Source: Candidatus Aminicenantota bacterium
GTDB taxonomy: Bacteria > Acidobacteriota > Aminicenantia > UBA2199
Length of the DNA: 8,487 nucleotides
Assembly (NCBI GenBank): GCA_024644125.1
Contig: JAHELQ010000209.1
Location: 1 to 8,487, forward strand
Direction of reading: 5' to 3'
Shown here: piece after piece, positions 1 through 5,382 of the stretch
How positions within the stretch are numbered: position 1 is the stretch's first letter
Layout of the letters: the number at the start of each line of letters is the position of its first letter
Translations under genes and position numbers: made by a program
Notes under the pieces: generated by a model
Seen by the model: the letters and a program-made list of their open reading frames with translations, nothing else
The model's database searches: none
What the model was told of the DNA's origin: nothing

Positions 1-178
1 ATTCGAAGGTCAACCCCGAGTCGCGGATGAGAAAGATCGAGCCGGCATCGGCGTTCGTAAAATTTCGCGCCTCAGTCAACACGCGATCGAGAAGTGAATC
101 TAGATCTTTGATGTGACTGATATCCTCTGTAATCTGCATGATGTTGAGGATATTGTCTTTTTCCAATCGATAATTCAT
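1..178 (-). CDS. GAF-domain sensor protein, N-terminal fragment (runs off the left edge)
   Basis: Reverse-strand reading from ATG at 178 gives 59 uninterrupted residues to the window edge. An amphipathic helix comes first (about residues 5-38, with ILNIMQITEDIS and LDSLLDRVLTEAR). It is followed by NADAGSIFLIRD at about 42-53, the typical first strand of a GAF domain (Ala-Asp-Ala-Gly-Ser-Ile). GAF domains bind small ligands and sit at the front of signalling proteins such as HD-GYP phosphodiesterases, cyclases, histidine kinases and phosphatases. The output domain lies outside the window, so the activity is unknown; an HD-GYP partner is only a guess. The start is fixed by an in-frame TAA a short way upstream and a weak AAGAAG purine run six bases before the ATG. 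The gene is divergent from the PARIS-like operon and separated from it by 289 bases. Confidence 0.75.
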   Translation of the reverse strand, partial: MNYRLEKDNILNIMQITEDISHIKDLDSLLDRVLTEARNFTNADAGSIFLIRDSGLTFE

Positions 179-467
179 TCCCGGCTTCTTATAGTCTTGT
201 AATTATTCCATTGCAGACTATATTCAAACTTAGTTCCCTCCACCTTAGGGTCAAATTTCCTTTAACAGCAATATTAAATCGTAAATTTCAGTAAATGTCA
301 ATACAAAAAACATCCGTTCGAGGGGATTGGGAGTATATATTTATGAGCGATCACCGACATCTTGATTCTGAGGTATACCTGGGGAACATAAGATTTGATG
401 CTTAGTGCAAAGGTAATAGTTGTAAGTTTGAACAAAATATACTAAAATATCGGGTGAGGAGTGAGGC
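179..467. promoter_or_regulatory. A+T-rich divergent intergenic region upstream of the PARIS-like operon
   Basis: 289 bases separate the two divergent genes. I see no ORF or RNA gene here. It should hold promoters for both genes. The best plus-strand candidate is TTGTAA at 420-425, 17 bases, then TAAAAT at 443-448. However, transcription would then start only about 13 bases before the ATG, right at the ribosome binding site, so this is uncertain. TATACT at 438-443 is an alternative -10 without a good -35. A perfect 10-bp palindrome AGGTATACCT lies at 371-380. No convincing promoter is seen for the minus-strand gene. Confidence 0.4.
456..461 (+). promoter_or_regulatory. Ribosome binding site of the AriA-like ATPase gene
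   Basis: GAGGAG lies six bases before ATG 468. It supports this start, which also gives the family-typical N-terminus (MKIKKIVVKNLFGIF). Confidence 0.8.
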
Positions 468-1841
468 ATGAAAATAAAGAAGATTGTGGTCAAAAATTTA
501 TTCGGCATTTTTAACCACGAAATCCCCTTCAATACTGACGAGCATATCACCATCATCCATAGTCCCAATGGTTACGGAAAAACAATGCTTTTGACAATGC
601 TCAGCGCATTGTTCAACTCGGAATATTATAAAATCTGGTCCATCCCCTTCGATGAGTTCAGGATTGAATTCGATAATATGGATAAGCTATCTATAACAAA
701 TTCCAGTTTGGATTCTAATGTAAAGCGTAAATCCAGGTATCCATATATAAAAATTGAATTTTCTCAATTTCAAAATCCAGATGTAAAACTTTTTGAAGTA
801 AAATTTAATCTAGATGATTTCGAAGAAAGAATTCCTCGATCTTTGTTAGAGAGATTAATTCCAGAAATACGCCGAGTTGGCGCTACTCGTTGGCTCCATC
901 GCCCTTCGAATGAAACCCTTTCGTTTTCTGAAGTTTTAAGCCGATATGAGAAAATTTTGCCTCCGAAATATTTTTTGGGAAGCACTCTGGAAGAACCTAA
1001 ATGGATATCAAAATTAAAAGAAGTATTTGATATAAAATTTATAGAAACTCAACGTCTGTTAAGCTTTTCTTCAACTCCTGGCAAATTGTTGCGGTATTCT
1101 GATATTGATGACTTTATCAAGCCAATACCCTCTATTTTTAACTATTCAGAGGAACTTAAAGAAGCGATCCGTGAAAAATTGGCGGAATATGGGTCGCTTT
1201 CACAAAAACTTGACCGGACATTTCCAACAAGATTGGTGAAACGGAACCAGAAAAATGGCACCAGCAGGATACAATTAGAGGTGGCTCTCGAAAAGCTGGA
1301 ACACAAACGTTCGCAGTTAATTTCGGCTGGATTTCTTGAAAAGGAAGGCGATATAGATTTTGCTGAATTGAAAAAAATAGATGAGAGCAATCTCAACGTT
1401 TTATCGGTCTATGTAGATGATGTAGAGCAGAAACTGAGTGTCTTTGACGAGTTAACCCGCAAGATTGATCTTTTGGTTAAAATCGTCAACAGCCGCTTTT
1501 TACATAAGAATTTATCTATTAGTAAAGATGAGGGATTTGTGTTTACCTCGTCTGGGGGAAAACGAATTCCTCCTGCCAGTCTTTCTTCCGGTGAGCAGCA
1601 TGAATTGGTTTTGTTTTACACGTTGTTATTTAAGTTAGGGCCGGAAGCTCTGGTGCTGATCGACGAGCCGGAGATATCGCTTCATGTGGTCTGGCAACAA
1701 TTGTTCTTGAACGATTTGCAAGAGATTACAAGGCTTGTGGGATTCGATGTCTTGATCGCCACTCATTCCCCGCAGATCATCAACGATCGCTGGGATTTGA
1801 CTGTAGAATTGCAAGGACCCGAAGCGTGCGAGACCAACTGA
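468..1841 (+). CDS. ariA: AAA/ABC-type ATPase, AriA-like component of a PARIS defence system
   Basis: 457 residues. Seen: the opening IVVKNLFGIFNHEIPFN; Walker A SPNGYGKT at 32-39, with Ser in place of the first Gly; FIETQRL at 191-197 (Q-loop region); a long helical and coiled-coil-like insertion at about 225-345; ABC signature LSSGEQ at 372-377; Walker B LVLIDE at 395-400 followed by PEISLH; and the switch histidine ATHSP at 431-435. This is the OLD/AAA_15-type SMC-like ATPase fold, with ATP hydrolysed at a head-to-head dimer. In PARIS, AriA forms a hexameric scaffold that holds the toxic AriB and releases it on sensing phage anti-restriction proteins such as Ocr. The next gene encodes DUF4435, the diagnostic PARIS partner, and its frame overlaps this one by 16 bases. 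The gene is much more A+T-rich than those on the right of the window, which suggests transfer. ATPase assignment is firm. The PARIS role is inferred from the pair; RloB-type (AbiL) systems are the nearest alternative. Confidence 0.85.
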   Translation: MKIKKIVVKNLFGIFNHEIPFNTDEHITIIHSPNGYGKTMLLTMLSALFNSEYYKIWSIPFDEFRIEFDNMDKLSITNSSLDSNVKRKSRYPYIKIEFSQFQNPDVKLFEVKFNLDDFEERIPRSLLERLIPEIRRVGATRWLHRPSNETLSFSEVLSRYEKILPPKYFLGSTLEEPKWISKLKEVFDIKFIETQRLLSFSSTPGKLLRYSDIDDFIKPIPSIFNYSEELKEAIREKLAEYGSLSQKLDRTFPTRLVKRNQKNGTSRIQLEVALEKLEHKRSQLISAGFLEKEGDIDFAELKKIDESNLNVLSVYVDDVEQKLSVFDELTRKIDLLVKIVNSRFLHKNLSISKDEGFVFTSSGGKRIPPASLSSGEQHELVLFYTLLFKLGPEALVLIDEPEISLHVVWQQLFLNDLQEITRLVGFDVLIATHSPQIINDRWDLTVELQGPEACETN

Positions 1842-2692
1842 CAGCCCACTCCATCGCCAATACCGTTCGAATGTCCCGCACCCAACATAAGGGGGCCTTT
1901 CTGGTTCTTGAGGGAGATACCGATGCCCGGCTCTTTAAGCGTTTTACTGATTCCGTCTGGTGTCGAATCATGCCGGCGTTTGGGAAGGACATGGCTCTCA
2001 AGGTGCTGGAGATTCTAAATAAAGAGAAATTCCCGGGAGTTTTGGTTGTTGTGGACGCTGAATTCTGGCATGTGGAAGGTAAAGCCTTAGGCGTATCGAA
2101 TCTATTGGTGACCGATACCCATGATCTGGAAACGATGATTCTAAAAAGCTCAGATTGCCTGGATCGTTTGTTGGACGAGTACGGGAAGTGGAAGATTTTG
2201 GAAGCGCTGGAGACTTCGGTTATCGATATGCTTTTGGAGGGCGCGCGGCCGGTTGGATATCTACGTTGGCTTTGCCAGCAAGATGGAGGTTTACGAATCC
2301 GGTTTCGCGATCTGGACGTCGAATCAATTGTCGAAGTCCACTCGCTTAAGATCCATCCTGAAAAACTACTGAAGAGTGTAATGGCGCAATGTGTTACGAT
2401 TGAAGATCGCGATGGAATGGATACAAGGTCGTTAAAGTCCAATTTGAATAAGTTGATGAAAAAAACGTGTGATCTGTGGCAGATCTGCAATGGGCATGAC
2501 ATAATGAAAATTTTAGCAGTCGGTCTGCGTAAGTTTTTTGGAAATCCAAAAGCAAAAAACCTCTGTGCAGAGCAAGTTGAATCTAATCTGCGGATGGCCT
2601 ATGACTACGGCCATTTCCAACAAACAAATCTCTTTCTCGCAATTCTGAAGTGGCAAACGGAGAATTCACCCTATACGATTTTCAAACCTTGA
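1826..2692 (+). CDS. ariB: DUF4435 TOPRIM-like nuclease, AriB-like toxic effector of PARIS
   Basis: 288 residues from a GTG start. AAGGA at 1813-1817 lies eight bases upstream, and the start is inside the end of the ATPase gene, so translation is probably coupled. TOPRIM elements are visible: FLVLEGDTDARLF at 25-37 with Glu29 as the probable catalytic acid, a strand ending in VVVDAEF at 74-80 (the acidic DxD/DxE position), and TDTHDLETMIL at 96-106, a hallmark of DUF4435. The C-terminal part has GHDIMKILAVGLR at 223-235 and a helical tail. In characterised PARIS, AriB is released from AriA, dimerises and cuts host tRNA-Lys, arresting growth. Its key Glu is residue 26 in the E. coli protein, close to Glu29 here, which favours the GTG start over ATG 1871. 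Base composition is nearer the genome average than that of the ATPase gene. Fold assignment is strong; tRNA as substrate is inferred by family. Confidence 0.82.
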   Translation: MRDQLTAHSIANTVRMSRTQHKGAFLVLEGDTDARLFKRFTDSVWCRIMPAFGKDMALKVLEILNKEKFPGVLVVVDAEFWHVEGKALGVSNLLVTDTHDLETMILKSSDCLDRLLDEYGKWKILEALETSVIDMLLEGARPVGYLRWLCQQDGGLRIRFRDLDVESIVEVHSLKIHPEKLLKSVMAQCVTIEDRDGMDTRSLKSNLNKLMKKTCDLWQICNGHDIMKILAVGLRKFFGNPKAKNLCAEQVESNLRMAYDYGHFQQTNLFLAILKWQTENSPYTIFKP

Positions 2693-2789
2693 TATAACCG
2701 ATTTACAGTCGAATTTTTCCTGTTTTCATGTTTCCCTGGAATTTATGATTCCTGTCTCTTGATTTGAGATTTCGGCTCCGGATGGGGGG

Positions 2790-2819
2790 TTGAAATGAAT
2801 TTGGAGTTGGGTGTATAAT
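2790..2819 (+). promoter_or_regulatory. Sigma70-type promoter of the osmC-like/nth operon
   Basis: TTGAAA at 2790-2795 (one mismatch to TTGACA), an 18-base spacer, and a perfect TATAAT at 2814-2819. Transcription would begin near 2826, giving a leader of about 47 bases. An 8-bp palindrome TAACGTTA at 2832-2839 just after the start could be an operator, though so short a site may be chance. Confidence 0.7.
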
Positions 2820-2858
2820 ATGTGTCGTTTTTAACGTTATGTAAATGAATTTAATGGC

Positions 2859-2865
2859 AAGGAGG
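2859..2865 (+). promoter_or_regulatory. Ribosome binding site of the OsmC-family gene
   Basis: AAGGAGG, seven bases before ATG 2873. It is a near-perfect Shine-Dalgarno sequence and decides this start. Confidence 0.85.
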
Positions 2866-2872
2866 GTCGATC

Positions 2873-3310
2873 ATGGAAGGAAAAGTAGTATGGAAAGAAG
2901 GGATGGCGTTTGAGGCGCATTTGGGTGGACATTTGTTTATGCTTGACGCGTCGAAGGATGTGGGGGGAACCGGATTGGGACCTTCGCCCAAAGGGTTGGT
3001 GTTAATCGCCCTGGCCGGATGCACCGCCATGGATGTGGTGTCGATCCTGAAGAAAATGCGGGAGCCGGTGGAGACGTTTGAGGTGGAGACCGATGCCGTT
3101 ACGGCAACCGAACATCCGAAGAAGATTCTTGAGATTGTTGTCAAATACAAATTCACCAGCAGCGAAAAATTGTGCAAGGAGAAAGTGCTGCGGGCTGTGG
3201 AACTGTCTGAAGATACGTATTGCGGCGTGTCCGCCACGTTGAAGCCGCAGGTTAAAATCTCCAACGAGATATACATCAATGGCGAGAAACTGGAGGCGGG
3301 GGAATCGTGA
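2873..3310 (+). CDS. OsmC/YhfA-family redox protein
   Basis: 145 residues, normal for the family. OsmC/Ohr proteins reduce organic hydroperoxides with a pair of cysteines in the cytoplasm; the YhfA-like branch, which this resembles, has no settled function. Seen: the N-terminal beta segment, then GGTGLGPSPKGLVLIALAGC at 31-50 and TAMDVVSILKKMR, the signature of the family's central helix. Cys50 is in the peroxidatic position, and Cys117 in SEDTYCGVSATL is in the resolving position. The residue before the LVLIALAGC helix is Gly41, where OsmC/Ohr proteins usually carry Glu. The gene leads an operon with endonuclease III: its TGA overlaps the next GTG start. It has its own good promoter, so it is probably expressed independently of the upstream PARIS-like genes. 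Family assignment is firm; peroxidase activity is inferred. Confidence 0.92.
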   Translation: MEGKVVWKEGMAFEAHLGGHLFMLDASKDVGGTGLGPSPKGLVLIALAGCTAMDVVSILKKMREPVETFEVETDAVTATEHPKKILEIVVKYKFTSSEKLCKEKVLRAVELSEDTYCGVSATLKPQVKISNEIYINGEKLEAGES

Positions 3311-3954
3311 GCGAGGGACCTTACATCTCTACCATCGAGCGGATCGAGGCGTTTATCGTCCCCTTCGATCCTCCGGTGCAGGCATTCGAGAGGAGCAGCA
3401 GTCGAACGCCTTTTCGCACGCTGATTTCGGTGCTACTCAGTTCCCGCACCAAAGACGAAGTGACGAAAAAATCTTCCGAAGCCCTGTTCGACCGGGCGGA
3501 AACACCTGGGATGATGCTCGCTCTCGGCGAAGGAGAGGTGGCTCGTTTGATTTATCCAGTGGGTTTTTACCGGCAAAAGGCCAAAAACATTATCGCTATT
3601 TGCCGGAAGTTGGCGGATTCCAGCCATGTCCCGGATACATATGAAGGCCTAATTGCGCTTCCGGGTGTGGGCAGAAAAACTGCAAATCTTGTTCTGGCCA
3701 TCGCGTTCCAGCAGCCTGCCATCGCGGTGGATATCCATGTGTTCCGAATCTCGCGTCGCCTCGGTTGGGCCAAAGGCGACAAACCTGAATTGGTGGAAGA
3801 GGAGCTGAAGGTTTTGTTTCCGCCGGAATTCTGGCGGCGCATTAACCAGGCTCTGGTTGGATTCGGCCAAACAGTGTGTAAACCTCAAAAACCAAAATGC
3901 CCCATTTGTATCCTGAATTCCGAATGCCCCTATTTCTTAAATAAAAAGAATTAA
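3307..3954 (+). CDS. nth: Endonuclease III (DNA glycosylase/AP lyase with 4Fe-4S cluster)
   Basis: 215 residues. It removes oxidised pyrimidines from DNA and nicks the abasic site in base excision repair. Helix-hairpin-helix LPGVGRKTANLVL at 118-130 carries the catalytic Lys124, and VDIH at 141-144 carries the catalytic Asp142. Four cysteines (191, 198, 201, 207) have exactly the spacing C-x6-C-x2-C-x5-C of the iron-sulfur cluster in E. coli Nth. The GTG start overlaps the upstream TGA (GTGA at 3307-3310), so translation is probably coupled to the OsmC-like gene; a G-rich stretch before it (around 3296-3303) may serve as the binding site. SVLLSSRTKDEV at 41-52 has Arg47 where the E. coli enzyme has Gln41, and the stretch from VDIHVFRISRRLGW on looks more archaeal-type than proteobacterial. 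Full length, with no sign of damage. Confidence 0.95.
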   Translation: MSEGPYISTIERIEAFIVPFDPPVQAFERSSSRTPFRTLISVLLSSRTKDEVTKKSSEALFDRAETPGMMLALGEGEVARLIYPVGFYRQKAKNIIAICRKLADSSHVPDTYEGLIALPGVGRKTANLVLAIAFQQPAIAVDIHVFRISRRLGWAKGDKPELVEEELKVLFPPEFWRRINQALVGFGQTVCKPQKPKCPICILNSECPYFLNKKN

Positions 3955-4053
3955 GACTGCAATTTTTGGCGGGAAAATTTTAAAAAAATGTATCATCGCT
4001 TGATCATATTATTATCGCCTTGTACTGTAAATTTCTCGACTGGAGTTTTTTTG

Positions 4054-4081
4054 TTGAAAGTCCGGGGTAATTGTTCATAAT
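4054..4081 (+). promoter_or_regulatory. Probable promoter of the small-protein/TIR operon
   Basis: TTGAAA at 4054-4059, a 16-base spacer and CATAAT at 4076-4081; each hexamer has one mismatch to consensus. Predicted start near 4088, about 59 bases before the first gene. The rest of the gap after nth (3955-4146) holds A+T-rich sequence with no clear terminator hairpin. Confidence 0.55.
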
Positions 4082-4146
4082 AGAATGTATAGAAAGAAAA
4101 AATGGGGAGAGTGTAAAGATATATTCTCTTGTTTGAGAGGGATACG

Positions 4147-4335
4147 ATGGATGGTGATGTTTATCTATGTCAATATTGTGGCGGGCTGATTATCTTCCGG
4201 TATGGGGAGGAACGTCAGCCGTTTCATTTGGGGACAGGCTGGGATTGCTGGAAAGGCCAATACAATGGTTTTGGCGGGACCGGTGATCCAATCAATCTGA
4301 CTGGTTGGACAAAACGTGGACATGAACGGAAGTGA
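4147..4335 (+). CDS. Small Cys/His-rich protein (putative zinc ribbon), partner of the TIR gene
   Basis: 62 residues from ATG 4147. GAGAGG at 4135-4140 is six bases upstream and favours this start over an in-frame TTG at 4129. It has a CxxC knuckle (Cys8, Cys11 in LCQYCGG) and a second possible ligand pair, His27 and Cys34 (PFHLGTGWDCW), which together could bind one zinc. The rest is rich in Gly and aromatic residues, and there is no membrane segment. I recall small conserved proteins with a similar CxYCG...HxGxGWxCW pattern but no assigned function. Its stop is four bases before the preferred start of the TIR gene, so the two are almost certainly cotranscribed and coupled. It could be a regulator, sensor or antitoxin-like partner of the TIR protein; that is inference from position only. 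Confidence 0.7.
   Translation: MDGDVYLCQYCGGLIIFRYGEERQPFHLGTGWDCWKGQYNGFGGTGDPINLTGWTKRGHERK
4328..4332 (+). promoter_or_regulatory. Ribosome binding site deciding the TIR gene start
   Basis: GGAAG, seven bases before ATG 4340. The earlier in-frame GTG 4316 and ATG 4322 have no comparable site and would overlap the small gene. Confidence 0.5.
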
Positions 4336-4339
4336 CACA

Positions 4340-5371
4340 ATGCGGCGCTCAATTGTAGAACAACTATTGCAACTATTGGGGACAGGCAAAATCGAATGGA
4401 ACGACGTGCAATCGTTTATCACCGGTCAATTGCAGGCAAAAAATATCGAGGCGATTTCGGCGTTCTTTTCGAAAATCGCTCAACACAAAGACCGTAGCCT
4501 GAACAAATTGGTGGATCGTATTGTGAGATTGCCGGAATGGTCGGATTTTGTCCTCGATTTAAGAGAGGAAGTTTCGGTCGCGAAGCTCGATGCGGGCGAA
4601 CCCGAACCTCCGGTCCAATTTTTAGTTTCGTTTCCGCGGCGCATGTATCCCGGCCTGGAGGCCACCATGATGGTGCACGTGTATGCCCCGCGGTATTACC
4701 GCGAGCAGTCGGAAGACGGAGGCGGCGAACCGCCGGTCGAGACGGCGGGCAGGCAGGTTGTCATCACCCCCAAATTGCAGGGGTGCGAGTTTTCGCCCCG
4801 GAGCCGAAGCTTCCAATGGCGGAACGATTCACGGAAAGTCTCGTTCCAGATGATCATCTCGACCCGGCAGCCCAACTTCAAATTGGATCGCCCACGGCCG
4901 GGCCGTGTTTCATTTTTTATGGAATCGGTGGCGGTTGGCGAGGTAGGTCTTCAGGTATATCTTGCCAGCGGTGAAGGTAAGAGCGAGCTTCACCAAAAAC
5001 CGGTAAAATTGGTGGCCAATCCCTACCGGGGAGTGTTCGCATCCTATGCCCTGGAAGACCGGGATGCGGTGGATGCGATGATTGAATCGGTAGATGCGGT
5101 ACTGGGCGATCATTATGTCTATTCAGGTAAGCCCCGCCCCGGCAAAAATTGGCGGGAGGAATTGGGGGATATGTTCAATCATAGCGAAGTGTTCCAGTTG
5201 TTCTGGACCCCCAACGCGCGGAAATCGGAAAAAGTGAAACGGGAGTGGACTCAGGTTCTCCAGTGTAAGAAGGCCTGTCTCATCCGGCCGGTGTATTGGA
5301 TCGAGCCGTTACGCAACTATCCGCCGCCCCGGGAACTGGAGCGGCTGCCGTTTGTACATATGGATATTTAA
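4340..5371 (+). CDS. TIR-domain protein with helical N-terminus and probable beta-sandwich domain
   Basis: 343 residues from ATG 4340 (GTG 4316 or ATG 4322 would add eight or six). Residues 1-80 are helical. About 91-225 alternate strand-like segments (PVQFLVSFPRRMYPGLEATM, VVITPKLQGCEFSPRSRSFQ, VGEVGLQVYLA) and look like a beta-sandwich. Residues 229-343 form a TIR domain: box-1-like FASYALEDRDAV at 233-244, BB-loop-like PRPGKNW at 265-271, FQLFWTPNARKS at 285-296, REW at 301-303 and IRPVYW at 315-320. I recognise this beta-sandwich plus C-terminal TIR layout, ending in a P.EL..L.FV tail, from cyanobacterial and Chloroflexi-like proteins. Bacterial TIR domains often cleave NAD or make cyclic ADP-ribose signals, mainly in phage defence. 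The glutamate of the SARM1 active site does not align cleanly here (WREEL at 271-275), so activity is uncertain. No signal peptide or membrane helix. Confidence 0.85.
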   Translation: MRRSIVEQLLQLLGTGKIEWNDVQSFITGQLQAKNIEAISAFFSKIAQHKDRSLNKLVDRIVRLPEWSDFVLDLREEVSVAKLDAGEPEPPVQFLVSFPRRMYPGLEATMMVHVYAPRYYREQSEDGGGEPPVETAGRQVVITPKLQGCEFSPRSRSFQWRNDSRKVSFQMIISTRQPNFKLDRPRPGRVSFFMESVAVGEVGLQVYLASGEGKSELHQKPVKLVANPYRGVFASYALEDRDAVDAMIESVDAVLGDHYVYSGKPRPGKNWREELGDMFNHSEVFQLFWTPNARKSEKVKREWTQVLQCKKACLIRPVYWIEPLRNYPPPRELERLPFVHMDI

Positions 5372-5382
5372 TTTTTTTTTGA

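Noticed and set aside
341..568. 75-codon minus-strand ORF across the ariA start
   Set aside because: It covers the promoter, ribosome binding site and start of the ATPase gene, has low-complexity content and no recognisable motif.
1780..2502. 240-codon minus-strand ORF opposite the AriB-like gene
   Set aside because: Serine/arginine-rich product with no domain; the plus-strand protein has clear DUF4435 motifs.
2738..2752. Small hairpin GGAAT-TTATG-ATTCC after the AriB-like gene, as a terminator
   Set aside because: Only a 5-bp stem, and no T-run follows it.
2851..3279. 142-codon minus-strand ORF opposite the OsmC-like gene
   Set aside because: Antisense shadow; the plus strand has a strong promoter, ribosome binding site and family signature.
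3279..3644. 121-codon plus-strand ORF overlapping osmC-like and nth in another frame
   Set aside because: Arginine-rich shadow frame; both real genes are intact in their own frames.
3964..3988. A+T stem (ATTTT...AAAAT) after nth as a terminator
   Set aside because: All-A/T stem with a 7-base loop; too weak to call.
4085..4189. 34-codon ORF starting ATG TAT AGA just before the small Cys/His gene
   Set aside because: It starts at or before the predicted transcription start, lacks a ribosome binding site and runs out of frame into the better-supported small gene.
4537..4974. 145-codon plus-strand ORF inside the TIR gene
   Set aside because: Alternate frame of a G+C-rich region; the TIR frame runs through without interruption.
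5372..5380. Run of nine T directly after the TIR stop codon, as a terminator
   Set aside because: No GC-rich hairpin abuts it; the nearest possible stem (GCCGC/GCGGC, 5323-5345) is about 27 bases upstream inside the coding sequence.
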